Assembly (NCBI GenBank): GCA_963778845.1
Contig: CAVZVW010000009.1
Span: forward strand, 248,001 to 312,000
Source of the DNA: CAVZVW01 sp963778845
Lineage (GTDB): Bacteria; Actinomycetota; Actinomycetes; Actinomycetales; Kineosporiaceae
DNA length: 64,000 bases
Reading direction: 5' to 3'
Position 1 is the stretch's first letter, and each line of letters starts with the position of its first letter. The position numbers were made by a program, and so were the translations under genes. Below the pieces are notes generated by a model, which saw only the letters and a list, made by a program, of their open reading frames with translations, had not been told where the DNA came from and did no database searches. This document shows positions 1-9,385 of this stretch, one piece after another.

Positions 1-307
1 CCACTCCATCTCCGCGGGGCTGGACTACCCCGGGGTCGGCCCGGAGCACGCCTGGCTGCACGAGAGCGGTCGGGCGACGTACGAGCCCGTGGACGACGCC
101 GAGGCGATGGACGCCTTCGCGCTGCTGTGCCGGACCGAGGGGATCATCCCGGCCATCGAGAGCGCGCACGCGCTGGCGGGGGCGCTGCGGGTCGGGCGGC
201 GGCTCGGCCCCGACGGCGTGGTCCTGGTGAACCTGTCCGGCCGGGGCGACAAGGACGTCGACACCGCCGCGCGCTGGTTCGGGCTCGACGCGGAGCTGCC
301 GACGTGA
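1..307 (+). CDS. trpB: Tryptophan synthase beta chain, C-terminal part
   Basis: Only the last 101 codons are present; the gene enters from the left edge and is read from base 2. TrpB is the PLP-dependent subunit that condenses indole with serine to make tryptophan in the cytoplasm. The visible part begins at the conserved HSISAGLDYPGVGPEH block and carries the C-terminal LSGRGDKD segment, whose serine contacts the PLP pyridine nitrogen in known TrpB structures. The TGA stop overlaps the GTG start of trpA (GTGA), so the two subunits of the α2β2 complex are translationally coupled. Nothing abnormal is seen in the fragment. Confidence 0.95.
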   Translation, partial: HSISAGLDYPGVGPEHAWLHESGRATYEPVDDAEAMDAFALLCRTEGIIPAIESAHALAGALRVGRRLGPDGVVLVNLSGRGDKDVDTAARWFGLDAELPT

Positions 308-1116
308 GCGTCGCCGCACCCGTCGCCCGCGCACTGGCAGCGACCCGAGGCCATTCGCGGGCCGCACTGGTCGGCTACCTGCCCGTCGGCTTCCCCGACG
401 TCGCGACCTCGGTCGCCGCCATGCAGGCGATGGTGGAGGCCGGGGTGGACGTCGTCGAGGTCGGTGTGCCGTACTCCGACCCGCTGATGGACGGACCTGT
501 CATCCAGCACGCGGTGGACGCCGCCCTGCGCGGCGGAGCGCGCCCGCGGGACGCGATCGCCGCGGCCACGGCCGTCGCGAGCGCGGGGGCGCCGGCCTTG
601 CTCATGTCGTACTGGAACCCCGTGGACCGTTACGGCGTGGAGCGCTTCGCCGCCGACCTGGCCGCGGCCGGCGGGGCGGGCCTCATCACCCCCGACCTGA
701 TCCCGGACGAGGCCGCGGACTGGCTGGCCGCCTCGGACCGCCACGGCCTCGACCGGGTGTTCCTCGTGGCCCCGAGCTCGACCGACGCGCGGCTGGCCGC
801 CACGGCCGCGGCCTGCCGCGGGTTCGTGTACGCCGCATCGACCATGGGTGTGACGGGGGTGCGCGCCAGTGTCGGGGACGCGGCGAGGCGCCTCGTCGAA
901 CGCACCCGAGCCGTCACCGACCTGCCTGTCTGTGTCGGGCTCGGCGTGTCCACGGCCGAACAGGCCGCTGAGGTGGCCGGCTTCGCCGACGGCGTGATCG
1001 TCGGGTCGGCGTTCGTGCGCTGCCTAGCCGAGGCCACGAGCCCCCGGGAGGGCGTGGCGGCGGTGGCCGATCTCGCACGCAGCCTCGCCGCCGGAGTGCG
1101 AGGAGCCGCGGGGTGA
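304..1116 (+). CDS. trpA: Tryptophan synthase alpha chain
   Basis: TrpA (270 residues, the usual family length) cleaves indole-3-glycerol phosphate and channels indole to TrpB. It is a TIM barrel. The catalytic acid/base pair is visible as Glu52 in VVEVGVPYSDP and Asp63 in PLMDGP, matching Glu49/Asp60 of the E. coli enzyme. The phosphate-binding GLGVS and ADGVIVGSAFV segments near the C-terminus are intact. I place the start at GTG 304 because it overlaps the trpB stop; longer upstream reading in this frame runs through trpB. The stop at 1114–1116 overlaps another GTG, in a different frame from the main downstream gene (see findings). Confidence 0.95.
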   Translation: MSVAAPVARALAATRGHSRAALVGYLPVGFPDVATSVAAMQAMVEAGVDVVEVGVPYSDPLMDGPVIQHAVDAALRGGARPRDAIAAATAVASAGAPALLMSYWNPVDRYGVERFAADLAAAGGAGLITPDLIPDEAADWLAASDRHGLDRVFLVAPSSTDARLAATAAACRGFVYAASTMGVTGVRASVGDAARRLVERTRAVTDLPVCVGLGVSTAEQAAEVAGFADGVIVGSAFVRCLAEATSPREGVAAVADLARSLAAGVRGAAG

Positions 1117-1123
1117 GCGGTGA

Positions 1124-2104
1124 ATGGCACCCCCCCGCGGGGGACACACCGCAGCGAGAGCTCCTACCGGAGCAGCCGCAGGTCCAGCAGGTACCCGTAC
1201 ACCCGTCTCAGGAACAGCCGTTGCGTCAGCAGCACGTCGCCGGGCCGGCTCTGGGCAGCCACTACCTGGGCCGCCACTACCTGATCCGCCGCTACCTGGG
1301 CAGCCGCTACCAGGGCAGCAGGGTCATGCACCGCCGGGGCCCGGGCAGCTTCTGCAGGCTGCGCCGGGCGTCTACCCGGCATACCCGCGGCGACCTCGTC
1401 GCGGGACTCGGTCGCGGCGCTCGGCGGGACTGGCCGCCGTCGTGGTCGCGGTCGTGGCCGTCGCCTCGGGCGTGGCCGCGCTGAGCGGGGGTGCGCCGAG
1501 CGGGCCACCGGCGGTCGTGCACGCAGCCGGCCTGCCCAGCGGCGTCAGCGAGCTCGACGGCGGGCTGCCACTGTCCGGCACGCCGAGAGCCGGCGCCCCC
1601 GTCGTGGACCTCTACGAGGACTTCCAGTGCCCGTTCTGCGGCCGGTTCGAGCAGGCCTTCGGACCCCAGCTGCAGGCGGCCTCGTCGCGTGGGGAGGTGC
1701 GGGTCGTCGTCCATCTGCTGGTCTTCCTCGACCGTCGGCTCGGCAACAACGCCTCGACCCGAGCGGCCCTGGCTGCCCTGTGCGCCGCCGACGCCGGGCG
1801 GTTCACGCAGTACTACGCGACGGTCTTCGCCAACCAGCCCGTGGACGAGGGCGGCGGCTGGACCGACGACGAGCTGGCCGGCTTCGCCACGGCCGCAGGG
1901 ATCACCGGCGCGGCGCTGACGGGGTGGAGGGCGTGCGCGACGTCCCCCCGCTACAGCGCCTACCTCGGTCGCGTCGAGCGGCAGGCGGCGGCGGCCGGCG
2001 TGGTCGGGACGCCGACGGTGTTCGTCGACGGCAGGCAGGTCGACCTCTCCCGCGTCCGTACGCCCGACCTCGGCGCGCTGCTCGGCGCGGGGGCCAGCGC
2101 ATGA
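1124..2104 (+). CDS. DsbA-like thioredoxin-fold protein, membrane anchored or exported
   Basis: A 326-residue frame with a Pro-rich N-terminal region, a basic stretch, one hydrophobic segment near residues 97–117 (AAVVVAVVAVASG) and an extracytoplasmic thioredoxin domain. The domain has the redox motif CPFC at residues 169–172 (in DFQCPFCG) and a cis-proline loop GTPT at 295–298. This is the DsbA/'thioredoxin_4' architecture used for disulfide chemistry on exported proteins. Its stop overlaps the lgt start (ATGA), so it belongs to the trpBA–lgt transcription unit. The N-terminal 70–90 codons are suspicious: they have poor third-position GC in this frame, while the frame starting at GTG 1113, which overlaps the trpA stop, has good codon usage. 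A frameshift around 1340–1400 is possible, and the true N-terminus may differ. Confidence 0.8.
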   Translation: MAPPRGGHTAARAPTGAAAGPAGTRTPVSGTAVASAARRRAGSGQPLPGPPLPDPPLPGQPLPGQQGHAPPGPGQLLQAAPGVYPAYPRRPRRGTRSRRSAGLAAVVVAVVAVASGVAALSGGAPSGPPAVVHAAGLPSGVSELDGGLPLSGTPRAGAPVVDLYEDFQCPFCGRFEQAFGPQLQAASSRGEVRVVVHLLVFLDRRLGNNASTRAALAALCAADAGRFTQYYATVFANQPVDEGGGWTDDELAGFATAAGITGAALTGWRACATSPRYSAYLGRVERQAAAAGVVGTPTVFVDGRQVDLSRVRTPDLGALLGAGASA

Positions 2105-3117
2105 GCCAGCGGTGGGCCGGCGTGCTGTCGTCGATCCCCAGCCCGACCCAGTCGGTGTGGCACCTGGGACCGCTGCCGATCCGTGCCTATGCGATGTGCA
2201 TCCTCGGCGGGATCGTCCTCGCGGCGTGGGTCGGCAACAGGCGCTACGTCGCTCGCGGCGGGCGCCACGGGGTGATCTTCGACGTCGCGGCCTGGGCCGT
2301 GCCCTTCGGTGTCGTGGGGGGGCGGATCTACCACGTCGTCAGCTCGCCGCAGGCCTACTTCGGTGCCGGCGGCCACCCGCTGCGTGCGCTGGCGATCTGG
2401 GAGGGGGGCCTAGGCATCTGGGGCGCCGTCTCGATCGGGGGACTTGGCGCCTGGATCGCGTGCCGGCGGGCGGGTGTGCTTCTGCCGCCGGTCGCCGACT
2501 CCCTGGCCCCGGGCATCGTCCTCGCCCAGGCCGTCGGGCGCTTCGGCAACTGGTTCAACAACGAGCTGTACGGCCGGGCGACGGATCTGCCCTGGGGCCT
2601 GACGATCCACGAGTGGGACCAGGCGAACGGCCAGGCCGTCCGCGACGCCACCGGGCACGCCGTCGTCCTCGGCACGTTCCACCCCACGTTCCTGTACGAG
2701 AGCCTCTGGAACGTCGGCGTCGCCGCGGTGATCATCTGGGCCGACCGGCGGTACAAGCTCGGTCACGGGCGCGTGTTCGGGCTCTACGTGGCGCTCTACA
2801 CGGTCGGGCGGTTCTGGATCGAGGCGCTGCGCGTCGACGAGGCCAACCACATCCTCGGGCTGCGGCTCAACCTGTGGACGGCGGCGCTGGTCTTCGTCGG
2901 CGCGACCGTCGGGGTGGTCGTCTCGGCGCGGCGGCACCCCGGGCGCGAGAGCTACCTGCTGCGCGGCGAGCCGGCGGACGCGTCGGGGCGTGCAGAGCCT
3001 GGGGAGCCGGCGGACGCGTCGGGGCGTGCAGAGCCTGGGGAGCCCGCGGACGCGTCGGGGCGTGCAGAGCCTGGGGAGCCCACCGAGTCGGAAGCGCCCG
3101 CACATCCCACGACCTGA
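2101..3117 (+). CDS. lgt: Prolipoprotein diacylglyceryl transferase
   Basis: Lgt transfers diacylglycerol from phosphatidylglycerol to the lipobox cysteine of prolipoproteins in the cytoplasmic membrane, the first step of lipoprotein maturation. The 338-residue product has about seven membrane segments and the Lgt signature region GRFGNWFNNELYG near residues 147–159, plus the conserved FHPTFLYES and YTVGRFWIEALR segments. ATG 2101 overlaps the upstream stop (ATGA). The cytoplasmic C-terminal tail contains three perfect 36-bp repeats (see the repeat entry), encoding a 12-residue unit that begins EPADASGR. The repeats lie outside the catalytic core. A natural substrate in this window is the LivJ lipoprotein. 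Confidence 0.95.
   Translation: MSQRWAGVLSSIPSPTQSVWHLGPLPIRAYAMCILGGIVLAAWVGNRRYVARGGRHGVIFDVAAWAVPFGVVGGRIYHVVSSPQAYFGAGGHPLRALAIWEGGLGIWGAVSIGGLGAWIACRRAGVLLPPVADSLAPGIVLAQAVGRFGNWFNNELYGRATDLPWGLTIHEWDQANGQAVRDATGHAVVLGTFHPTFLYESLWNVGVAAVIIWADRRYKLGHGRVFGLYVALYTVGRFWIEALRVDEANHILGLRLNLWTAALVFVGATVGVVVSARRHPGRESYLLRGEPADASGRAEPGEPADASGRAEPGEPADASGRAEPGEPTESEAPAHPTT
2968..3075 (+). repeat. Three perfect 36-bp tandem repeats in the lgt 3' end
   Basis: The units at 2968–3003, 3004–3039 and 3040–3075 are nearly identical (one silent GCG/CCG region change in unit 3) and each encodes the 12 residues EPADASGRAEPG. The unit length is a multiple of three, so copy changes would keep the lgt frame and alter only the acidic/Pro-rich cytoplasmic tail. 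Confidence 0.95.
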
Positions 3118-3176
3118 CACGGCGATCTCGCCATGCGGACAGTCGCGGACCCGTGCGCCGAGGTCGGATCACCCGT

Positions 3177-3182
3177 TACAGT
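3177..3182 (+). promoter_or_regulatory. Possible -10 hexamer for gltB
   Basis: TACAGT fits the actinobacterial TANNNT -10 pattern in the 202-bp gap between lgt and gltB. No convincing -35 is seen. This would give a leader of about 130 nt before ATG 3320. It is a weak call from pattern only. Confidence 0.3.
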
Positions 3183-3319
3183 GGCTCGAACACTCACCGC
3201 GGGCCACTGCCGTCCCACGCGGACCGGCAGCCTGCGGCGTCCGACGCCGCTCGGCTGGCCGGACTCCTCGGGTGCCCACGAGCATCCGAGCCGCCGACCG
3301 ACCGACGACGAGGTGCAGC

Positions 3320-6300
3320 ATGGTCTCGCCATTCCGGCGCTTCTCCGCCCAGCCCAGCCCCACGGGGCTGTACGACGGCGCGCACGAGCACGACGCGTGC
3401 GGGGTGGCCGTGGTCGCGACGATGCGCGGGGAGCCGGGTCACGACATCGTCGACCTCGCCCTGACCGCCCTGCGCAACCTGGACCATCGTGGGGCGGTGG
3501 GCTCCGAGCCGGACACGGGGGACGGCGCGGGGATCCTCACCCAGATCCCCGACGCGTTCCTGCGTTCGGTGGTGGACTTCACCCTGCCACCCAAGGGGTC
3601 CTACGCCACCGGCATCGCCTTCCTGCCCGACGACGACGCCGAGGCCGACGAGGTGGTGCGCCGGGTGCAGGAGCTCGCCGCCGAGGAGGGGCTGGTCGTG
3701 CTCGGGTGGCGCGAGGTCCCCGTCACCCACGGGCTGGTGGGCGCCACGGCTCGCGCCTGCCAACCACGCTTCCGCCAGCTCTTCGTCGCCTCGGGCCGCG
3801 GCCGCGTGGTGGGGCTGGCGCTGGAGCGCATGGCCTTCTGCCTGCGCAAGCGGGCCGAGCACGAGGCCGCGGTCTACTTCCCGTCCCTGTCGGCCCGCAC
3901 GCTGGTCTACAAGGGCATGCTGACGACAGGGCAGCTGGAACCGTTCTTCCCCGACCTGTCCGACCGGCGCTTCACCACCGAGCTGGCGATCGTGCACTCA
4001 CGATTCTCCACGAACACGTTCCCCTCATGGCCGCTGGCCCACCCGTTCCGGCGCATCGCGCACAACGGTGAGATCAACACCGTCAAGGGGAACCGGAACT
4101 GGATGCGGGCCCGGGAGAGCCTGCTCGTCAGTGACGTGATCCCCGGCGACCTCGACCGGCTCTTCCCGATCTGCACCGCCGAGGCCAGCGACTCGGCGTC
4201 CTTCGACGAGGTGCTCGAGCTGCTCCACCTCGGCGGTCGCAGCCTGCCGCACGCCGTGCTCATGATGATCCCGGAGGCCTGGGAGAACCACGCGGAGATG
4301 GACCCCGCGCGCAAGGCGTTCTACGAGTTCCACTCCATGTTCATGGAGCCGTGGGACGGGCCCGCCTGCGTCGCCTTCACCGACGGCACACTCGTCGGGG
4401 CGGTGCTGGACCGCAACGGCCTGCGCCCGGCGCGCTACTGGGTCACCGCCGACGGGCTCGTGGTGCTCGCCAGCGAGGTCGGCGTGCTCGACCTCGACCC
4501 AGCACACGTCGTGCGCAAGGGCCGGCTGCAGCCGGGCCGGATGTTCCTCGTCGACACCGACCACGGCAGGATCGTCGACGACGAGGAGATCAAGTCCGAC
4601 CTCGCCGGCCACCACCCGTACGACGAGTGGCTGCACGCCGGGCGGTTCCTGCTGTCGGACCTGCCCGAGCGCGAGCACGTCGTGCACACCCCGTCATCCG
4701 TCACCCGCCGGCAGCGGGCGTTCGGCTACACCGAGGAGGAGCTGCGCGTCCTGCTCACACCCATGGCGCGCACCGGGGTGGAGCCGATCGGCTCGATGGG
4801 AACCGACTCCCCGATCGCCGTGCTGTCCTCGCGTCCGCGGCTGCTCTTCGACTACTTCACCCAGCTCTTCGCGCAGGTGACGAACCCACCCCTGGACGCC
4901 ATCAGGGAGGAGCTCGTGACCTCCTTGGGCACCGCGATCGGCCCCGAGCGCAACGCGCTGTCGGCCACGCCGGCGCACTGCCGCCAGCTCGTCCTCTCGT
5001 TCCCGGTGATCGACAACGACGAGCTGGCCAAGATCGTGCACATCAACGCCGACGGCGACCTGCCCGGGTACGCCACGGCGACCGCACGGGGGCTGTACCG
5101 GGTGGACGCCGGAGGTGCGGCGCTGGCCGAGCGTCTGGCAGAGATCTGTGCCGAGGTCTCCGCGCACATCGCCGAGGGAGCCCGCTTCGTCGTCCTGTCC
5201 GACCGCGACTCCACGGCCGACCTCGCACCGATCCCCTCTCTGCTGCTCGTGAGCGCGGTTCACCACCACCTCATCCGCGAGAAGACGCGCACGCAGGTCG
5301 GCCTTCTCGTCGAGGCCGGCGACGTGCGCGAGGTGCACCACGTGGCGCTGCTCATCGGCTACGGGGCCGCCGCGGTCAACCCGTACCTCGCCATGGAGAG
5401 CGTGGAGGACCTGGTGCGCCGCGGCGTCATCACGGGCGTCACGCCCGAGCAGGCCGTGCGCAACCTCATCAAGGCACTCGGCAAGGGTGTGCTGAAGGTG
5501 ATGAGCAAGATGGGCATCTCGACGGTCGCCTCCTACCGTGGCGCCCAGGTGTTCGAGGCGATCGGCCTGAGCGACGAGGTGATCGACGCCCACTTCACGG
5601 GGACGACGTCGCAGCTGGGCGGCGTCGGCCTCGACGTCGTCGCGGAGGAGGTCGCCCGGCGGCACGCGATCGCCTACCCGCCCGACGGCATCCGCCAGGC
5701 TCACCGCCGGCTCGAGGTGGGCGGGGAGTACCAGTGGCGCCGCGAGGGCGAGCCGCACCTGTTCGACCCCGACACGGTCTTCCGGCTGCAGCACGCGACG
5801 CGGACCCGGCGCTACGACCTGTTCGGTGAGTACACCCGCCGGGTCGACGAGCAGTCGCAACGGTTGATGACCCTGCGGGGGCTCTTCGGGTTCACGGAGG
5901 GTCTGCGGCCGCCCGTGGACCTGGCCGACGTCGAGCCGATCGAGTCGATCATGAAGCGGTTCTCGACAGGGGCGATGTCCTACGGGTCGATCTCGCAGGA
6001 GGCGCACGAGACGCTCGCGATCGCCATGAACTCGATCGGGGCCAGGTCGAACACCGGCGAGGGCGGGGAGGACGAGGACCGGCTCCTCGACCCGACCCGG
6101 CGCAGCGCCGTCAAGCAGGTGGCCTCGGGCCGGTTCGGGGTCACCAGCCTCTACCTGACCCACGCCGACGACATCCAGATCAAGATGGCGCAGGGCGCCA
6201 AGCCGGGGGAGGGCGGCCAGCTCCCCGGTGCGAAGGTCTACCCGTGGGTCGCGCGCACCCGGCACTCGACGGCCGGCGTGGGGCTGATCTCGCCGCCGCC

Positions 6301-7870
6301 GCACCACGACATCTACTCCATCGAGGACCTCGCGCAGCTGATCCACGACCTGAAGAACGCCAACCCGGCCGCTCGCATCCACGTCAAGCTCGTCTCCGAG
6401 GTCGGTGTCGGCACGGTAGCCGCCGGGGTGAGCAAGGCGCACGCGGACGTCGTCCTCATCTCCGGGCACGACGGAGGCACGGGCGCGAGCCCGTTGACGT
6501 CGCTCAAGCACGCCGGCGCCCCCTGGGAGCTCGGCCTGGCCGAGACCCAGCAGACCCTGGTGCTCAACGGCCTGCGCGACCGGATCGTCGTGCAGACCGA
6601 CGGCCAGCTCAAGACCGGGCGCGACGTCGTGATCGCCGCACTGCTGGGTGCCGAGGAGTTCGGCTTCGCCACAGCGCCGCTGGTGGTGTCCGGCTGCGTC
6701 ATGATGCGGGTCTGCCACCTCGACACGTGTCCGGTCGGTGTCGCGACCCAGAACCCCGAGCTTCGCACCCGGTTCTCCGGCAGGCCGGAGTTCGTGGTCA
6801 CGTTCTTCGAGTTCATCGCCGAGCAGGTGCGCGAGCACCTCGCCCGGCTCGGTTTCACCAGCCTCGACGAGGCGATCGGCCACGTCGAGGTGCTCGACAC
6901 CGACTCCGCCGTCGAGCACTGGAAGGCGGCCGGGCTGGACCTCAGCCGCGTGCTCACCGCGCCCGACGTGCCGGAGGGGACGCCCCTGCGGTGCACGGCG
7001 ACCCAGGACCACGGGTTGGACAAGGCGCTCGACCACAGCCTCGTCGAGCTGGCCGCCGACGCGCTGGAGTCGCGGGAACCGGTACGCATCAGCCTTCCCG
7101 TGCGCAACGTCAACCGCACGGTGGCGGCCATGCTCGGCCACGAGCTGACGAAGCGCTGGGGGTCGGCCGGCCTGCCCGACGACACCATCGACGTGACCCT
7201 CACGGGCTCGGCCGGGCAGTCCTTCGGCGCTTTCATGCCCCGCGGGATCACCCTGCGCCTGTTCGGCGACGCGAACGACTACCTCGGCAAAGGCCTGTCG
7301 GGGGGCAGGATCGTGGTGCGCCCCGACCGGGCGGCCGGGTTCGCGGCGGAGCAGAACATCGTGGCCGGCAACGTGATCGCCTACGGCGCGACGTCGGGGG
7401 AGGTGCTGTTGCGCGGCCAGGTGGGGGAGCGGTTCTGCGTGCGCAACTCCGGCGCTACCGCGGTGGTCGAAGGCGTGGGGGACCACGGGTGCGAGTACAT
7501 GACCGGGGGCACGGTCGTCGTGCTCGGCCGCACCGGGCGCAACTTCGCCGCCGGCATGTCTGGTGGCCTCGCCTACGTGCTGGACCTGCGCCGCGTGCGG
7601 GTCAACCCCGACATGGTCGACCTGCTCCCGCTGGACGAGCACGACCGGCAGCTGCTGCACAGGCTCGTCACCCGGCACCGCGAGGAGACCGAGTCCGCCG
7701 TCGCCTGGCGGCTCCTGCAGGACTGGGACGCCGCGGTGGCCCGGTTCACGAAGGTCATGCCGCGCGACTACGCGCGGGTGGTGGCCGTGCGCCGGCAGGC
7801 GGAGGCCGAGGGCCTCGACCTCGACGGCGACGAGGTCTGGACGCGGATCATGGAGGCGGCACATGGCTGA
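3320..7870 (+). CDS. gltB: Glutamate synthase (NADPH) large subunit
   Basis: GltB (1516 residues, full length) moves the amide of glutamine onto 2-oxoglutarate, giving two glutamates; it works with GltD in ammonia assimilation. The N-terminal class-II glutaminase domain has its nucleophile at Cys27 in EHDACGVA, so the first 26 residues are a propeptide that must be removed. The FMN synthase domain follows, with the motifs KPGEGGQLPG and SGHDGGTGASP. Three cysteines of the [3Fe-4S] cluster are at 1126, 1132 and 1137. The C-terminal β-helix (GXXGXXXG-type) domain covers roughly the last 280 residues. ATG 3320 is chosen because it gives the expected propeptide; AGGTG lies 4 nt upstream. It overlaps gltD by 8 bp. 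Confidence 0.96.
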   Translation: MVSPFRRFSAQPSPTGLYDGAHEHDACGVAVVATMRGEPGHDIVDLALTALRNLDHRGAVGSEPDTGDGAGILTQIPDAFLRSVVDFTLPPKGSYATGIAFLPDDDAEADEVVRRVQELAAEEGLVVLGWREVPVTHGLVGATARACQPRFRQLFVASGRGRVVGLALERMAFCLRKRAEHEAAVYFPSLSARTLVYKGMLTTGQLEPFFPDLSDRRFTTELAIVHSRFSTNTFPSWPLAHPFRRIAHNGEINTVKGNRNWMRARESLLVSDVIPGDLDRLFPICTAEASDSASFDEVLELLHLGGRSLPHAVLMMIPEAWENHAEMDPARKAFYEFHSMFMEPWDGPACVAFTDGTLVGAVLDRNGLRPARYWVTADGLVVLASEVGVLDLDPAHVVRKGRLQPGRMFLVDTDHGRIVDDEEIKSDLAGHHPYDEWLHAGRFLLSDLPEREHVVHTPSSVTRRQRAFGYTEEELRVLLTPMARTGVEPIGSMGTDSPIAVLSSRPRLLFDYFTQLFAQVTNPPLDAIREELVTSLGTAIGPERNALSATPAHCRQLVLSFPVIDNDELAKIVHINADGDLPGYATATARGLYRVDAGGAALAERLAEICAEVSAHIAEGARFVVLSDRDSTADLAPIPSLLLVSAVHHHLIREKTRTQVGLLVEAGDVREVHHVALLIGYGAAAVNPYLAMESVEDLVRRGVITGVTPEQAVRNLIKALGKGVLKVMSKMGISTVASYRGAQVFEAIGLSDEVIDAHFTGTTSQLGGVGLDVVAEEVARRHAIAYPPDGIRQAHRRLEVGGEYQWRREGEPHLFDPDTVFRLQHATRTRRYDLFGEYTRRVDEQSQRLMTLRGLFGFTEGLRPPVDLADVEPIESIMKRFSTGAMSYGSISQEAHETLAIAMNSIGARSNTGEGGEDEDRLLDPTRRSAVKQVASGRFGVTSLYLTHADDIQIKMAQGAKPGEGGQLPGAKVYPWVARTRHSTAGVGLISPPPHHDIYSIEDLAQLIHDLKNANPAARIHVKLVSEVGVGTVAAGVSKAHADVVLISGHDGGTGASPLTSLKHAGAPWELGLAETQQTLVLNGLRDRIVVQTDGQLKTGRDVVIAALLGAEEFGFATAPLVVSGCVMMRVCHLDTCPVGVATQNPELRTRFSGRPEFVVTFFEFIAEQVREHLARLGFTSLDEAIGHVEVLDTDSAVEHWKAAGLDLSRVLTAPDVPEGTPLRCTATQDHGLDKALDHSLVELAADALESREPVRISLPVRNVNRTVAAMLGHELTKRWGSAGLPDDTIDVTLTGSAGQSFGAFMPRGITLRLFGDANDYLGKGLSGGRIVVRPDRAAGFAAEQNIVAGNVIAYGATSGEVLLRGQVGERFCVRNSGATAVVEGVGDHGCEYMTGGTVVVLGRTGRNFAAGMSGGLAYVLDLRRVRVNPDMVDLLPLDEHDRQLLHRLVTRHREETESAVAWRLLQDWDAAVARFTKVMPRDYARVVAVRRQAEAEGLDLDGDEVWTRIMEAAHG

Positions 7871-9320
7871 CCCCAAGGGCTTCCTGACGCTGCGCACGCG
7901 TGAGGTGCCCGCGCGGCGTCCGGTCCCGGTGCGGTTGCAGGACTGGCGTGAGGTCTACGAGGACACCGACCGGCAGGTGCTGCGCCGCCAGGCCGGCCGC
8001 TGCATGGACTGCGGGATCCCGTTCTGCCACAACGGCTGCCCGCTGGGCAACCTGATCCCGGAGTGGAACGACCTCGTCTGGCGCGAGGACTGGCGCGAGG
8101 CGATCGAGCGGCTGCACGCCACCAACAACTTCCCGGAGTTCACCGGCCGGCTCTGCCCGGCGCCGTGCGAGGAGGCGTGCGTCCTCGGGATCAACCAGCC
8201 TGCGGTGACCATCAAGCAGGTCGAGGTGAGCGTGATCGACGCCGCTTTCGAGCACGGGTGGGTCACGCCGCAACCGCCGGACCGCCTCTCGGGCAAGACC
8301 GTCGCGGTGATCGGCTCGGGGCCGGCCGGCCTGGCCGTGGCCCAGCAGCTCACCCGCGCCGGTCACACGGTGGCCGTGTACGAGCGGGCGGACCGCGTGG
8401 GCGGCCTGCTGCGCTACGGCATCCCGGAGTTCAAGATGGAGAAGCGCCACCTCGACCGGCGACTGGCCCAGATGGAGGCGGAGGGCACCCGCTTCCGGCC
8501 CGGCGTCGACGTCGGCGTCGAGATCACCGGGCAGCAGCTGCGCGAGCGCTACGACGCCGTGGTGCTGGCCGTCGGGGCCACCGCCGCGCGAGACCTGCCC
8601 GTGCCCGGTCGCGAGCTGGGCGGCGTCCTCCAGGCGATGGAGTACCTGCCGCCGGCGAACCGTGTCGCCCTCGGCGAGCACGTCGAGGGCCAGGTCAGCG
8701 CGCAGGGCAAGCACGTGGTGATCATCGGTGGCGGGGACACCGGTGCGGACTGCCTCGGGACGGCGCTGCGACAGGGAGCGCGCTCGGTGACCCAGCTGGA
8801 GATCCTCGCGCGTCCGCCCCAGGAGCGCGCGGCCGCACAGCCGTGGCCGACCTACCCCATGACCTATCGGGTCTCCAGCGCGCACGAGGAGGGCGGGGAG
8901 CGGGTCTACGCCGTGAGCACGCAGGCCTTCGTCGGCGACGGCGCGGGCGGCGTCGCCGGGCTGCGCCTGGCCGAGGTGGAGCCCGCGGACGGGCGGTTCA
9001 CCCCGGTCGCGGGGAGCGAGCGGGACATCCCGGCGCAGCTGGTGCTGCTGGCGATGGGGTTCTCGGGGCCCGAGCGCGGGCCCCTGCTGGACCAGCTTCG
9101 CGTCGACGTCGACGAGCGCGGCACGATCCGCCGGGACGAGGCGTACATGACCTCCGTGGATGGGGTGTTCGTCGCCGGGGACGCCGGCCGGGGCCAGTCA
9201 CTGATCGTCTGGGCGATCGCCGAGGGCCGCTCCGCTGCCGCCGCGGTCGACCGGTGGCTCACCGGGCACACCCAGCTGCCCGCGCCGATCCCCCCGTCCG
9301 CCCGACCGCTCACGGTGTGA
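7863..9320 (+). CDS. gltD: Glutamate synthase (NADPH) small subunit
   Basis: GltD (485 residues) oxidises NADPH and passes electrons through FAD and iron–sulfur clusters to GltB. The N-terminal ferredoxin-like domain has cysteines 47, 50, 55 and 59 in CMDCGIPFCHNGC and 98, 102 and 106 in CPAPCEEAC. An FAD-binding Rossmann motif is seen in VIGSGPAGLAVAQQL and an NADPH-binding one in VIIGGGDTGADCLG. The C-terminal GDAGRGQSLIVWAI segment completes the FAD site. ATG 7863 lies inside the 3' end of gltB in another frame, an 8-bp overlap that supports coupled synthesis of the two subunits. Confidence 0.96.
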   Translation: MADPKGFLTLRTREVPARRPVPVRLQDWREVYEDTDRQVLRRQAGRCMDCGIPFCHNGCPLGNLIPEWNDLVWREDWREAIERLHATNNFPEFTGRLCPAPCEEACVLGINQPAVTIKQVEVSVIDAAFEHGWVTPQPPDRLSGKTVAVIGSGPAGLAVAQQLTRAGHTVAVYERADRVGGLLRYGIPEFKMEKRHLDRRLAQMEAEGTRFRPGVDVGVEITGQQLRERYDAVVLAVGATAARDLPVPGRELGGVLQAMEYLPPANRVALGEHVEGQVSAQGKHVVIIGGGDTGADCLGTALRQGARSVTQLEILARPPQERAAAQPWPTYPMTYRVSSAHEEGGERVYAVSTQAFVGDGAGGVAGLRLAEVEPADGRFTPVAGSERDIPAQLVLLAMGFSGPERGPLLDQLRVDVDERGTIRRDEAYMTSVDGVFVAGDAGRGQSLIVWAIAEGRSAAAAVDRWLTGHTQLPAPIPPSARPLTV

Positions 9321-9373
9321 CGGGCCCGTCGACGAAGCCGCCTCGCCGGTCGGCGGGGTGGCGAGGAAGGACC

Positions 9374-9379
9374 TAGGGT
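9374..9379 (+). promoter_or_regulatory. -10 hexamer of pyk (leaderless)
   Basis: TAGGGT (TANNNT class) ends exactly 6 nt before the pyk ATG at 9386, which would put transcription start at or next to the start codon. No Shine–Dalgarno is seen. A 7-bp inverted repeat (9341–9347/9360–9366, CCTCGCC/GGCGAGG) just upstream could end gltD transcription. Confidence 0.5.
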
Positions 9380-9385
9380 CTCACC

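Noticed and set aside
4694..7897. Very long open frame on the minus strand opposite gltB
   Set aside because: Opposite-strand shadow caused by high third-position GC; gltB is complete with all motifs and the shadow has no recognisable domain.
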